NCBI RefSeq assembly: GCF_903995425.1
Contig: NW_023414046.1
Coordinates: forward strand, 558,001-622,000
DNA length: 64,000 bases
Direction: 5' to 3'
Source: Onychomys torridus
Taxonomy: Eukaryota; Chordata; Mammalia; Rodentia; Cricetidae
Each line of letters opens with the position of its first letter. The stretch's first letter is position 1. Under the pieces are notes generated by a model that was not told where the DNA came from, did not search any database, and was given only the letters and a program-made list of their open reading frames with translations. A program made the position numbers and the translations under genes. Shown piece by piece: positions 31,687 to 41,696 of the stretch.

Positions 31687-32870
31687 ATGGTAGATAAACT
31701 AAAGGAACAGGACTCATAATTTTAAACTATATATTGGGTATGCTTATCAATTTATCATTACTGAGAATTTGGCTCTTCTCTAAGTTGCTTTCTAGAAATT
31801 CTTGGTTAAATTCTTAAAAATGTAACACCTGAAGCAGATTGAGTTGTTAGCTTATTAAATAATGTGCTTGCTAGAATAAAAATTCATAGAAAATAATCTC
31901 TTAATGATAAAAAGCTAACAAAACTATTTTTCCACTAAATAAAATACAGATAAGTAGTTTGATCCACACTGTTAATAATTGGCAAGTTGCATTAACATGT
32001 TATTTGGGATCTGTAAAAAAAGGATCCTCTTTTTAAGATTTTATAAAAATACTCCAGAGTATTACCTAAAGATACCTCTTATAATTCTATAGAGATTGTC
32101 TTTATTGCTTTTATCTATGGCATATGTAAAAAGGACTATGGAAATAGAAGCTGATGATAAAATTGCTCAATTATTTTTGTTTCCCTATCTTGAAGGCCGA
32201 ACAGCTCTGGTGAGTAGGACAGGAGGCTTTGAGAGTACAGGGAAAAAGGTGTTTTGGCAAATGGTTTTCAATGATGAATGGCCTAAATTAAAAGTAAAAT
32301 TAAATAGGATTGAGATAGAAGGATTATTGGATTCTGATACTGATATATTCATTTCACAAGAATCCTGGGATCCTAACTGGCCTTTACAAGAAGTCTCCAC
32401 TCAGTTTGTGGGCACTGGAACTTTATCTCAAGTAAAACAGAGTGTAGAGTGGATTAAATGTATAGGACCTGAAGGACAGGAAGGGATAGTAAAGCCTTCT
32501 CTGCCTCATATAGCCATGAATTTATGGGGGAGAGACTTGTTACAGCAATGGGGAGCTCAAATTAATACTCCTACAATGTCAGAAACAGCTTGCAAAATGA
32601 TATTAAAAACAGGGTATGTTCCTGGGGAAGGTATTGGAAAGAACTAAAAGGAAAGTGAGAGGCTAAGGAAACCATAAAAATCCATCCTACTTGTTCTTTT
32701 TATAATCAAGTTCCTTTACCTACAGGAACTAATCCTAAAGGTACACAAAGGAATGAAACTTGGCAAATGGATGTATTTCACTTAGTAGATTTTGGAAAAT
32801 TAGAATATGTTCATCGTACTGTTATGCCCAGATCTTGGGGACCCCCAAAAGACCACCACAGAGACCAAAT
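31687..32870 (+). pseudogene. Class II ERV dUTPase/protease/integrase relic
   Basis: A 183-codon open stretch (32096-32647) begins with a dUTPase end (DKIAQLFLFPY, then GGFESTG) and continues into an aspartic protease. Where an active site D-T/S-G is expected the frame reads LLDSDTD, so the catalytic glycine is lost. It ends with a G-patch-like TGYVPGEGIGKN and a stop. Only about 20 bases later integrase N-terminal sequence appears (HPTCSFYNQVPLPTG, then WQMDVFHLVDFG), so reverse transcriptase and RNase H are deleted. Betaretrovirus/IAP-like elements share this order. It is a dead internal fragment and carries no complete gene. Confidence 0.75.
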
Positions 32871-33177
32871 CCTATATGTAAAAGCAAAGAGCCTTTCATT
32901 TCAAGCCTGAGCTTAGTCTCTCTGTCAGATGCAGCGGTGAGAGCCCCAAGCTCAGGCAGGGTGGTTATTATTTATTTATTATTTATTTATTTATAATCAT
33001 AGCCAAGGTTTGGGTGAGGGAATTGCTAGGGTTCAGGAACCTGAGTGGCTGACATTTGTCTAGAGGAATATGCAATTTTTGAATGTCAGGTATTTTCTCT
33101 TAGATGGGGGCCCCCCGGGTGATGTCAACTAGGTCCAGGTGTTGCCTACCAGAGCTGTGTCTGAGCCTCAGTTATTT
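32871..33177. other. Unassigned, possibly antisense LTR
   Basis: It contains TTATTATTTATTTATT repeats (32967-32995) and GGGGGCCCCCCGGG. The layout could be an antisense LTR end, but no boundaries are visible. No gene. Confidence 0.3.
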
Positions 33178-34090
33178 CCCCACTCTATTTGGTGTTGTGT
33201 ACACTTCTTGTACCTTCATAGGCATTTTCTTCTTTAGGCTGGGAAAGTTTTCCTCTATGATTTTATTGAATATATTTTATGTGCCTTTGAGTTGGAATTC
33301 TTCTCCTTCTTCTATACCTTTTATTCTTAGGTTTGGTTTTTCCATGGTGTCTCAGATTTCCTGGATGTTTTCTGTTAAGAATTTGTGGGATTTGACATTT
33401 TTATTAATTGATGAATCTATTTCCTCTATCCTATGTTTATCACCTGAGATTCTCTTCCCCATCTCTTGTATTATGTTGGTTATGCCTGCATCTGTAGTTC
33501 CTGTTCTCTTGCTCAGACCTTCCATTTTGAGAATTCCCTTGGTTTGTATTTTACTGCCTGTATTTCAATTTTCAAGTCTGGGACTGTTTCCTTCAGCTGT
33601 TTGAGTGTTTTTTCTTGGATTTCTTTAAGGGATTTATTGATTTCTTCCAACTGCTTGTCTTTTTCTCCATTTCGTTAAGGGAATTTTTCATTTACTCTTT
33701 ACACACCTCTATTGGCCTCATAAAGTTATTTTAAGGACTCTCTCTTCTGCTTCATCTGCATTGGGATGTTCAGGTCTTGCTGTTGTAGCATCCAGTAGGT
33801 TCTGGTGGTGCCATATTTTTCTTTATGTTGTGGAATATATTTTTATACTGCCGTCTACCCAACTAGGTTTAGGATAATTATAGGTACAGGTGTTGATTAT
33901 CCCTCCAATTGTTAAAGATGGTGTTATCCCTCTGTGGTCGCTCTTCTTCCAATCCATACAGTTAGAATCTGTGCTTCTGGGGTCCTCTCCTGCCCCGGGG
34001 GTGGGATGGAGTAGCCTGGCAGCAGGAGACTTGCCTGCTGACCAGATGCTGGAGGTGGGTGGGTTGGGGAGGGCCTGGAATGTGCCCTGG
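33178..34090 (-). mobile_element. L1 fragment: ORF1 and 5' UTR (antisense)
   Basis: CTATTTGGTGTTGTGTAC, CATGGTGTCTCAGATTTCC and TTGAGTTGGAATTC align with ORF1 of the L1 at 30230-30420. It extends into GC-rich 5' UTR-like sequence (33890-34080). The frame is broken. Confidence 0.8.
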
Positions 34091-34158
34091 AACTATTATT
34101 ATTTTCATTTGGAAATTAATCAGACATGCTTGTGTGTCAAGTTGACAAGGGATGGACT

Positions 34159-34834
34159 TGTGACGGCCACTCTTGCTTGTCTTGTTTACTACATGTTCAA
34201 TGAACTACAATCCAGACATGGAGGGCACACCTGCGAGACATGATTTTTGCTTTGTTTGAAGTGTGTGGATTCACTTCTAATCCAGATCTTTGAGGTAGGA
34301 AGACAAAGGCCTTTAATACGTATCTTGAGGTGGGAGAACACATGCCTTTGAAATGGATCATGAGGCTGCAAAATATATCTTTAAACTATGGCACATCTTC
34401 TGCTAGAGGCCTATAGAGAAGGATGGAAGAATGAAACTTTTGCTTCTTGTTTGCTTGCCCTAACTTTTTTAAAAAAAAATTTTAAATATATTTTTTATTA
34501 AAATTGTTTCCATTTTACATAAAACCCCAGTTCCCCCTCCCTCCCTCCCCTTCTTCTGCCTCCTCACCTCCCTCCTGCTCTACCCCATCCACTCCTCAGA
34601 GTGGGTAAGGCCTCCTATGGTAGTCAAAAAGTCTTTGCCCTAACTTTTTTAGCTCATCCATTCTTTCACTGGCCTTGGAGCCTACTACTTTGGGATTCCA
34701 GCATACACTGAAGACCAGCTGAGACATCTAGCCTTGTGGACTGAGTACTAGATTCTTGGACTTTCTGTTCACAGCTAGCCATTGCTGGATTAGCTGGACA
34801 GCAGACTGTAAGTCATTCATATAAATTCCATAAA
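34159..34834 (+). mobile_element. ERVL-class LTR, split by an L1 3' fragment
   Basis: Starts TGTGACGGCCACTCTTGCTT and runs to GTAAGTCATTCATATAAATT, matching 53025-53601. The flank GTGTCAAGTTGACAAGGGA matches that of the LTR at 6617, showing common descent through the duplication. Confidence 0.75.
34472..34634 (-). mobile_element. Short 5'-truncated L1 3' end
   Basis: A/T-rich tail followed by CCCAGTTCCCCCTCCCTCCC and TCAGAGTGGGTAAGGCCTCC, typical of an antisense L1 3' UTR. Perfect 17-bp repeats TTGCCCTAACTTTTTTA at 34455-34471 and 34635-34651 are the target-site duplication. Confidence 0.9.
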
Positions 34835-34975
34835 TACATACATATATATATATGTGTGCGTGTGTATTATATATAATAAAATCCATATATATGTGTATAC
34901 AAACACACACACACACATATGTAGTCTCTGAGTGTGCATATGAGTGTGTGTGTGTCTTATGAAATACTGTCCATT
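34835..34975. repeat. TA/TG/CA microsatellite
   Basis: ATATAT, GTGTGC, (CA)n and (GT)n runs at the 3' end of the ERVL LTR. Confidence 0.9.
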
Positions 34976-36035
34976 ATCATTTCCTACCTCTTTACTATCC
35001 TGGTCCACAATTCCTTCAAATGTCCATTGTGTTTATCTCAATTCATTTTGCTTTGGGACCCTCTGAGATTGACCAACGCCATCTTTGAGACTGTGGGCTT
35101 GGATCTATATGAACGAGCCTGGTGGGCTCAGCAGAGGACCACAACCAAAGGTGATGATTTTTTCTACAATGCATCCATTGCCAACATTTGAGATTTAAGG
35201 AATGGGCTCTGTGAGCCTTTCCCTTTCCTAGACTGATTGTGGTCTAGTGTGAGGTCCAGGCAGGTCAGTACAGTTGCTGTTGGTTACTGTTTACAACAGC
35301 TGTGTGGAGTCTAGAGAATGGCACGTCTTAGCCTTCCTCCTCTTTCCCTTCTTTTTTCCTTTGCTCCTCCTCTTCCTCAGAGTTCTCAGAGCTATGGATG
35401 GGAAGGAGTAACTGGCCTTTTCAGAGGTGAGACCACATTCCTTACTCATTTCCTACATCAGGGAGAACCAAAAATCTCTGCATTCAGCAGTGCATTAAAA
35501 TTTTTTTTCCCTATATTTTATCTAAAAGCATCTTTAGCATGAGTCACAACAGAAACACTTGTTTGATAGCAACATTACAAGACCACCATCTAGTGGTAAG
35601 AGCAGTGCAGCGCGGGACGAACTCAGCTTTAGGGCGTTAGCAGTGCGCTCGCTGATCTCTGACCTCTTGAGACCCCTATTTCTTCTCAAAATCCAAGTTC
35701 CTGAAATGTCTCTCCCCAAGGCACAGTTGCTGTATTTGATTTTGGCTTGTCATGTTTGTGTTAGAGATGGAACGTGGACATTTTAATTTAGCATGTGATC
35801 GATTGGTGTAAGCATGTAGCCCAGAAGTCAAGTAATCAAGTCGAGGTTCGGCTGCCTGTCTTTTATCTGAAAGGTTCAGACTCACTGTGGGAGTCAGAAA
35901 TCGGGGTGCAGCGTCCTCCTAGATGCAGTTCTGGTCTAGGCTGGCAGCAAGCATGTGGGGAGGCTGTGCAGAGCGGGTCCAGGGCAGCCTGACAGCTGGA
36001 GCTGTGTGGAAGGCAGCCTGAGACCCAGTGGGAGG
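34976..36035. repeat. Unit 2 upstream block, paralogous to 8936-9957
   Basis: Same order of landmarks as unit 1, ending in a nearly identical stretch from CATGTGGGGAGGCTGTGCAG to GACCCAGTGGGAGG. No conserved protein frame. Confidence 0.8.
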
Positions 36036-36417
36036 GACGGTCCCCGATGGGGCGGGGCCACCTGTCAATCAGAAGAGTTTAAGGGAAAAGTATCAGCAGG
36101 GTGGACTTGGGAAACTAATCAACAAAAAGAGCCCCGAGGTATGCGTTTTTGGAGCAGGTACGTGACCGGAAGGAGATTTTGTAGTGGGAGGGTCCAGGAG
36201 GAGTCACTCCAAGGAATTTGGCGATTTTACAGGAAATTCCACCATTCCCAGTTGGACTCCGGGCAGCCCGTGGTCTCTAACTGCGTGAGGAAGACCCGGC
36301 CGGGTCCTCGGGACCTGAAATCTCCCGGAGCCGCAGTCTCCGCGCGGGCGGCCTGGGAAAGTCACAGTCACAGCGCAGTGGCGGGAACCGCAGCCCGGCG
36401 GCCCTGGAACCTCCCAG
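36036..36417 (+). promoter_or_regulatory. Gene 2 CpG-rich promoter and first exon
   Basis: GGGGCGGGGC at 36049-36058 is a GC-box (SP/KLF type). The exon ends CCTGGAACCTCCCAG at 36417, before GTCAGAGG. Sequence 36322-36484 is identical by eye to 10229-10391 of unit 1, whereas 36036-36321 has no counterpart in unit 1's promoter. The transcription start is unknown. Confidence 0.65.
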
Positions 36418-36589
36418 GTCAGAGGAGCTGCGGGGCTGGGACGCGGGAGGGAAGGACGGGGTGCGAGCAGTTTCTCTGCTGTTCCTAAGGAAGCCGGCTC
36501 TGAAACTCTGCTGTGGATGTCTTTTCCTTTCCTTGTTGTATTTTAGATCGTATGGAATAAGCCTATAAACCTGGTTTTTGTGGTTTTTT

Positions 36590-36775
36590 TCTTTTTCTTT
36601 CTTTCTTTTCTTTTCTTTTTTTTTTTTTTTCCGAGACTAGGTTTGTCTGTGTAGCTTTGGAGCCTGTCCTGGAACTCACTTTGGAGACCAGGCTGGCCTC
36701 GAACTCACAGAGATCCGCCTGCCTCTGCCTCCCGAGTGCTGGGATTAAGGGCGTGCGCCATCAACGCCCAGCCTG
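36590..36775 (-). mobile_element. B1 SINE, gene 2 intron 1
   Basis: CT-rich and poly-T tail, then CGAGACTAGGTTTGTCTGTG, to GGCGTGCGCCATCAACGCCC. Absent from unit 1. Confidence 0.93.
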
Positions 36776-37054
36776 AGTTTTTTCAATTGATCTTCTGATT
36801 GCCTAAATATTCTTGTAAGAATAATCTAATCGAATTTTTGAATTTATCTGTTGAGATTTGGAAGTACGATTCTCTTTGCTAAGGTGGAAACGACAAAGCT
36901 CTTGAAATTTACAGTCATCCGTACTAACTTCCGTGTTATACCGCTTCCGTATTTAAGAGAGTGGCGTATTTACCTGGAGACTTGGATTCGCCGAGAGCTC
37001 TTGGATTATAGTCATGAAAGGAACGCCTGCAGATTTCATTGACTACGAAAGTAT

Positions 37055-37055
37055 A

Positions 37056-37124
<69 letters not shown>
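37055..37124. repeat. (TG)n microsatellite
   Basis: About 33 near-perfect TG units; unit 1 has only a few at the same point. Confidence 0.97.
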
Positions 37125-37177
37125 TTTGCAAGTTCCACAATGTACTTGTAAACATTAACATTTAAAAGTAAACTTTT

Positions 37178-37341
37178 GAGCCGGGCGTTGGTGGCGCACG
37201 CCTTTAATCCCAACACTCGGGAGGCAGAGCTAGGCGGATCTTTGTAAGTTTGAGGCCAGCCTGGTCTACAGAGTGAGATCCAGGAAAGGCACAAAGCTAC
37301 ACAGAGAAACCCTGTCTCGAAGAACCAAAAAAAAAAAAAAA
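37178..37341 (+). mobile_element. B1 SINE
   Basis: GAGCCGGGCGTTGGTGGCGC to CCTGTCTCGAAGAACC plus poly-A, flanked by AAAGTAAACTTTT on both sides. Absent from unit 1. Confidence 0.95.
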
Positions 37342-37424
37342 GTAAACTTTTATCCACCATTAATTTTCCATCTGAGACATATGCAGAATGGGCTGTAAAT
37401 ATAACATTCTGAAAAGTGTCTCTG

Positions 37425-37565
37425 CCAGGCCTGGTGGCACAGGCTTTTAATTCCTCAGAAGGCAGAGGCAGGTGGATCACAGTCTGTTGGAGGCTGGTGA
37501 GGTGTACATAGTGACTTCAAGGATAGCCAGCACTACACAGAAAAAGATTGTCTCAGGGAAAAATA
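37425..37565 (+). mobile_element. Old B1-like SINE
   Basis: Paralog of 11152-11290 (GCCAGGCCTGGTGGCACAG). Confidence 0.75.
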
Positions 37566-37892
37566 GAAAACAAAACAAAAATAAATAAAGGCATTATAGT
37601 ACAGAGTGATATTAGAAAGCATCTTTTGAATAATTACGATAACTCACTTATATTAGAAAAATGCTACAATAGTCTTTTGTTTCCTTGGTCCAAGAAAGCT
37701 TTCTATCCATGACCAAACTGTTATTTTTTAGTTCTGGTGTTTGATGTGTTTGAGACCTGAACTCACAGTGTTGTTCTGTCTGGCCTGAACTCACCATGTA
37801 GATCAGGCTGGACTGGAGAACACAGAGCCCCACCCACCTGTGCTAGGATTAAAGTTGTGCACCAACAGGACGATTTGAACTGTTGTTTTTGC

Positions 37893-38144
37893 GGTCTGTT
37901 GACAGGCAGTGGTGTGACTGTGGACTTCTCCCGGGAGGTGTGGCAATGCCTGGACCCTGCCCTGAGGGCTTTGTACTTGCTGGCACTGGATGTTCTGTGG
38001 CCGAGAATTGTTTGCTTGCAGTCTCTCTTGCTCCTTCTCAGTATTTCTTCACAAACTAACCTGCAAGTCTGTGAGCTTTGTGTGGATGAGTCTCACATCA
38101 CACAGAATAAAGTGAAATCATCTGATGAAAAAAGAAAGATTTGA
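37893..38144 (+). pseudogene. Degenerate upstream KRAB-A exon (unit 2)
   Basis: It encodes GLLTGSGVTVDFSREVWQC, then LDPALRALYLLALDVLW as in unit 1, here open to TGA at 38142-38144 because the stop used in unit 1 is absent. The expected acceptor is lost and no donor follows the box. A transcript could still read it only without splicing at the usual sites. Identity with unit 1 is high over the box and falls after it. Confidence 0.6.
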
Positions 38145-38481
38145 TGAAATATTTTCTCTTCTTCGTACGTGTCCCTTTGGGAGGTGTAGGGCTTCATCAC
38201 TATTGGTCCATGATCAATTCAGAACCTCACTACTGTATGATATTCTCTTCCCAATCATTCAGTTCCATTTCTGCCCCTGAGTTTTGACTGAGCTGTGATT
38301 GGAAGTGGTATTCCAGTTACCATAACTAAAAATGCTTTCTAATTGTTTTCAGGATTCTGACCCTGCAGGACAGTTGGGGAATCATTTTATAATCCTGTAT
38401 TTAGTTTTCTCTTCATCTCCTGAGCACAATACTGTGTTAGAAATCCAGGTGCTTCATTAACAATCTCTTTCTCATGTGCAG

Positions 38482-38567
38482 AGCTAACTGACCATCCAGA
38501 CCTGCTCACCTGTGCAGCAGAACGAAGTGGCCTAGAAGAAGAGAGGAGACAGGAGCTAAGGATCCAG
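38482..38567 (+). pseudogene. KRAB-B-like exon (unit 2), splice sites present
   Basis: 86 nt between CATGTGCAG and GATCCAG/GTATGG. Read in the phase a KRAB-A donor would give, it is open throughout and contains ELTDHPDLLTCAAERSGLEE, resembling the PDLITCLEQ...EPW region of KRAB B-boxes. It lies upstream of the working start exon, so it cannot follow that A-box in a linear transcript. It probably belongs to the decayed upstream KRAB module, or could serve as an alternative 5' exon. Confidence 0.5.
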
Positions 38568-39089
38568 GTATGGTGGAGACATTGGTGAAGGAGTGGAAAG
38601 GGGATCGAGCGAATGTGGAATGGGACATGAAATCAGTTTTGCCATATTCTGTTTCTCTAGAGATAATTCTGGAGACTTCCACTGAAAAGAATCTCTTTAG
38701 GATTATCCTAATGTAGGCATGAGAAAACTTTCTTCAGAAGAATTGATAATGGAGTCAAATAAAATTCTATTGGACTCTGCATGTGAGTGCTGCTGCCCTT
38801 ATTCATTCACATCATGGATCATGTTTTCATACCATTATTGAGTCATTTTTATATATTATAAAAATGATGACAATACCTCTTGGTTTATTATTTTTCAGAA
38901 TTTTTGAGCTTTGGTAATCTAACACATTCTCTACCTTTTAGTGTTTTTGTCTCTGTTCCTGTAAATAATGCCAACAGAGTTTTGATAAGAATCAGGAACT
39001 ATATTTACACCTTGCTACACTCTATCTATACTGTCTCTCATTGCCTGCTGGAAATTAGGATAAAGATTTAGAATGCACTAGGGGTTTTG

Positions 39090-39760
39090 CTGATTCAGTA
39101 AAGTACTGGTTGTAGGTTCTCCTCCAAGATCCATGCCTTTACTAGTCCTGGGGAAACCGGCTAGGTTTCCAGTATAAGGCATGTCTTTCCTCTTGTTGAA
39201 AGGGTCCTAATATAATTAGCTGCTGGTCACCACCTAGTTATGTGTGCCACTCTTGCACCCTTAGGGCTGTCATGCCGTGCAGATCATTGTGGTTCATAGG
39301 TATCACAGCTGGGTAGGACTCTTGGCTGGCTCCTTCCTTTGGAAGGTTACATGTTACCTTCTGGTACCATGAAAGCTAGTCCCCAGGCAGGGAGCTTTAT
39401 GGTCAATTCCATCTGGAGTCCTCTAGGATGTCGGCAAGTGTGTTTCTACTTCAACACTGGGGACTCAACTTCTGCATGTAGGAGGCAACCATGGATAATA
39501 GCAGTACCCTGCAATGTTTGCATCTCTTGGACAGCTGTGACCAACAACTTCAAAGCAGGCTTCTTACCCCTAATCTTGGTCATTTTGTTAGAAAATCTGT
39601 GGCTCTTGTGAGGAGCATCACCAGTGCAGTTGGGAAATTGTCATTTATACGCTAAGTGTATATGCTTACAAAGACTTATACGTATGATAGGCATTTTTTG
39701 TTGGGTGAATAATAGTCAAGGAATAGATGAATTCCTCATTAATCTTCCAGACATTCTTAC
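39090..39760. mobile_element. Old L1 3'-end-like sequence in unit 2
   Basis: Paralog of 12540-13190, with GTAAAGTACTGGTTGTAGG and TTCTGGTACCATGAAAGC. Non-coding. Confidence 0.5.
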
Positions 39761-40416
39761 TGTTATTTTACCCTCCTTCTTCTGTGTTTATATGTTTCCT
39801 TTCTCCATAATTAAATCCTCACCCCTGTATTTACATTTCTTCCTTCACATCGCCTGTTCCCTGTTACTCCATCTCTATGACTCCCTCACAGCCCACAGTG
39901 ATCTCTTCTTACTTTTCTGGTTACTGCAGTCACTCCAGGTTGTGTGCTCACATCTGAAGATTTGGAGCTAGAAACTTCCTATGATAGAGACCATGCATTG
40001 TTTCTTATTAGGTCCGGTTACCTCACTCGATATGTTCTTTTCTAACTCAATCTATTTAACTGCTAAGCTCATGATTTTGATTTATTTTATAGCTGGATGG
40101 TATTCCATAGCGTATATTTTCCACACTTTCTCTATCCATTTGTCTGTTGAAGGACATTAGGTTGTTTCCATTTTATAGCTATTGTGAGTAGAGCAGTGAT
40201 GCACATAGCTTAGCTAGTATCTGTGAAGTAGGAAATAGAGTCCTTTGGGTGTATGTCAAGGAATGGAACAGCTGGGCCATACGCTGAATTTTTTTAACTT
40301 GAGGGTTTGTTTATTTAATTGAGGATTCTCTATTTCTATTTTCAATGTGGCTAGTTTTTTTCATGGTGCTTTTATTTCCAATGGTTTTGTTTTATGTTGT
40401 GGCTGATTGGATCTTT
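39761..40416 (-). mobile_element. L1 ORF2 3' fragment (antisense), unit 2
   Basis: Paralog of 13191-13710: TGGTATTCCATAGCG and CCATTTGTCTGTTGAAGGAC. Frames are decayed. Confidence 0.7.
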
Positions 40417-40422
40417 GGTAGT

Positions 40423-41138
40423 TGTGGGAACCCATTTTCAGGTTTCCTAGTGGCTTTACCCAGAAGGTCTGCATAGAGAGGATAATTGGACCACAGGCCT
40501 GAGTACGGGTGTCTGAGATGGTCTGCACTTGGCTGTGCTGGGGCTGGGGTAGGGGGGGGGGGTGGGGAGTGGGATCTTTTGCTCCACCCCTTGGCATTTC
40601 TATAAATACCCTAGGGCAGAGACAATATAGGCCCGTTGGAATAGGTTCCAGGCCCTCTCGAGGCTATCCTGTATTTTCTGTTTATCACTACACTCTAAGT
40701 CCTCTATCTAATATTTTCTGCCACTCCCACTCAAGAGCACTCAGGGAAAATGTGGGGGTGGTGGGTAGCTGTAGTTGGAGAGCTTCTCTCCAGCCCCCGC
40801 CAAGCCCTATTAGTCCAACAACCCATTTATAAAATAAACACACAGACATTCATATTATTTAAACTGCTTGGCCATTAGCTCAGGCCTACTCTTATATTTA
40901 GCCCATTTCTATTAATCTATACTTTGCCACGTGGCTTGTGGCTTACCGGTGTCTTTACATGTTGCTTCTCATGGCGGCGGCTGGCCGTGTCTCTTCCCAG
41001 CCTTCCTGTTATCAGCCTTCTCCTCTTCCTTGTCCCGCCTACCCTATCCTTCCTGCCTGGCCACTGGCCAGTCAGCACTTTATTTATAGAGAGTGATATC
41101 CACAGCAGGTAGCGCCCCCCCCCCCCCCCCCGACCCCA
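40423..41138 (+). mobile_element. Solo LTR holding a second LTR
   Basis: It starts TGTGGGAACCCATTTTCAGG and ends GACCCCA. The 6-bp repeats GGTAGT at 40417-40422 and 41139-41144 are the target duplication. A TATA box (TATAAATACC, 40601-40610) is present. Without the nested LTR it is about 372 bp. Unit 1 is empty at this site, so insertion followed the duplication. Confidence 0.85.
40770..41107 (-). mobile_element. Solo class II LTR nested in the LTR above
   Basis: The reverse strand runs from TGCTGTGGATATC to CTCCAACTACA, the family of 6934-7317. Flanking repeats GGTAGC at 40764-40769 and 41108-41113 give a perfect 6-bp target duplication. Confidence 0.88.
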
Positions 41139-41666
41139 GGTAGTATTATTCTTCCTTCTTTTAGAACTAGTGATTTGCTGTCTTGCTCATGGGTGATTAC
41201 TCTCCAGTTCTCCTATATTTCTCTATTCTTTGCATGAAATTTATTATTTCCCATGTTCTCATGGATGATTCTTCTGACTCTGCTGTGTATGTTTTGCCTC
41301 TAATTTATTATCTGCATTGCTGCTTTTGTGAAATCAATTGTGTTAATTGCTGACTATCTTGAAATGCACTTATGTCTCCATCAATTTTAAAAGAGCAGTT
41401 TTCTTTGTGTTTCAAAGTACTTGATGATGATTTTCTCTTCAAGCTTCAAATGTCTTTCCATGCTCTCCTGTCTTTGAGATCATTGACTAGACACCTGGTA
41501 GAATTCTATTGCCTTAGGTCTTTTCGCGTGGTGTGACATTGTTCTCTAACAGCTTTCAGTATTAATTTTTACTCTTCTATTTTGACCGCTTGATTTGAAA
41601 GGGAAGCAACCAACCATCTATTCATTGTTCCTGAAAGAGAAACTCTAAGAAGAGAAACAGTAGGAA

Positions 41667-41696
41667 ATGGCTGATTCTCCAGTAAACATGTCGCAG
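41667..41696 (+). CDS. Gene 2 start exon (MADSPVNMSQ)
   Basis: ATG in GGAAATGG context encodes the same ten residues as gene 1, then CAG/GTCAGT. Phase 0. The upstream acceptor is uncertain. Confidence 0.82.

Noticed and set aside
31399..31719. Open frames in the L1 5' UTR
   Set aside because: Produced by GC-rich tandem units; no known L1 protein is encoded there.
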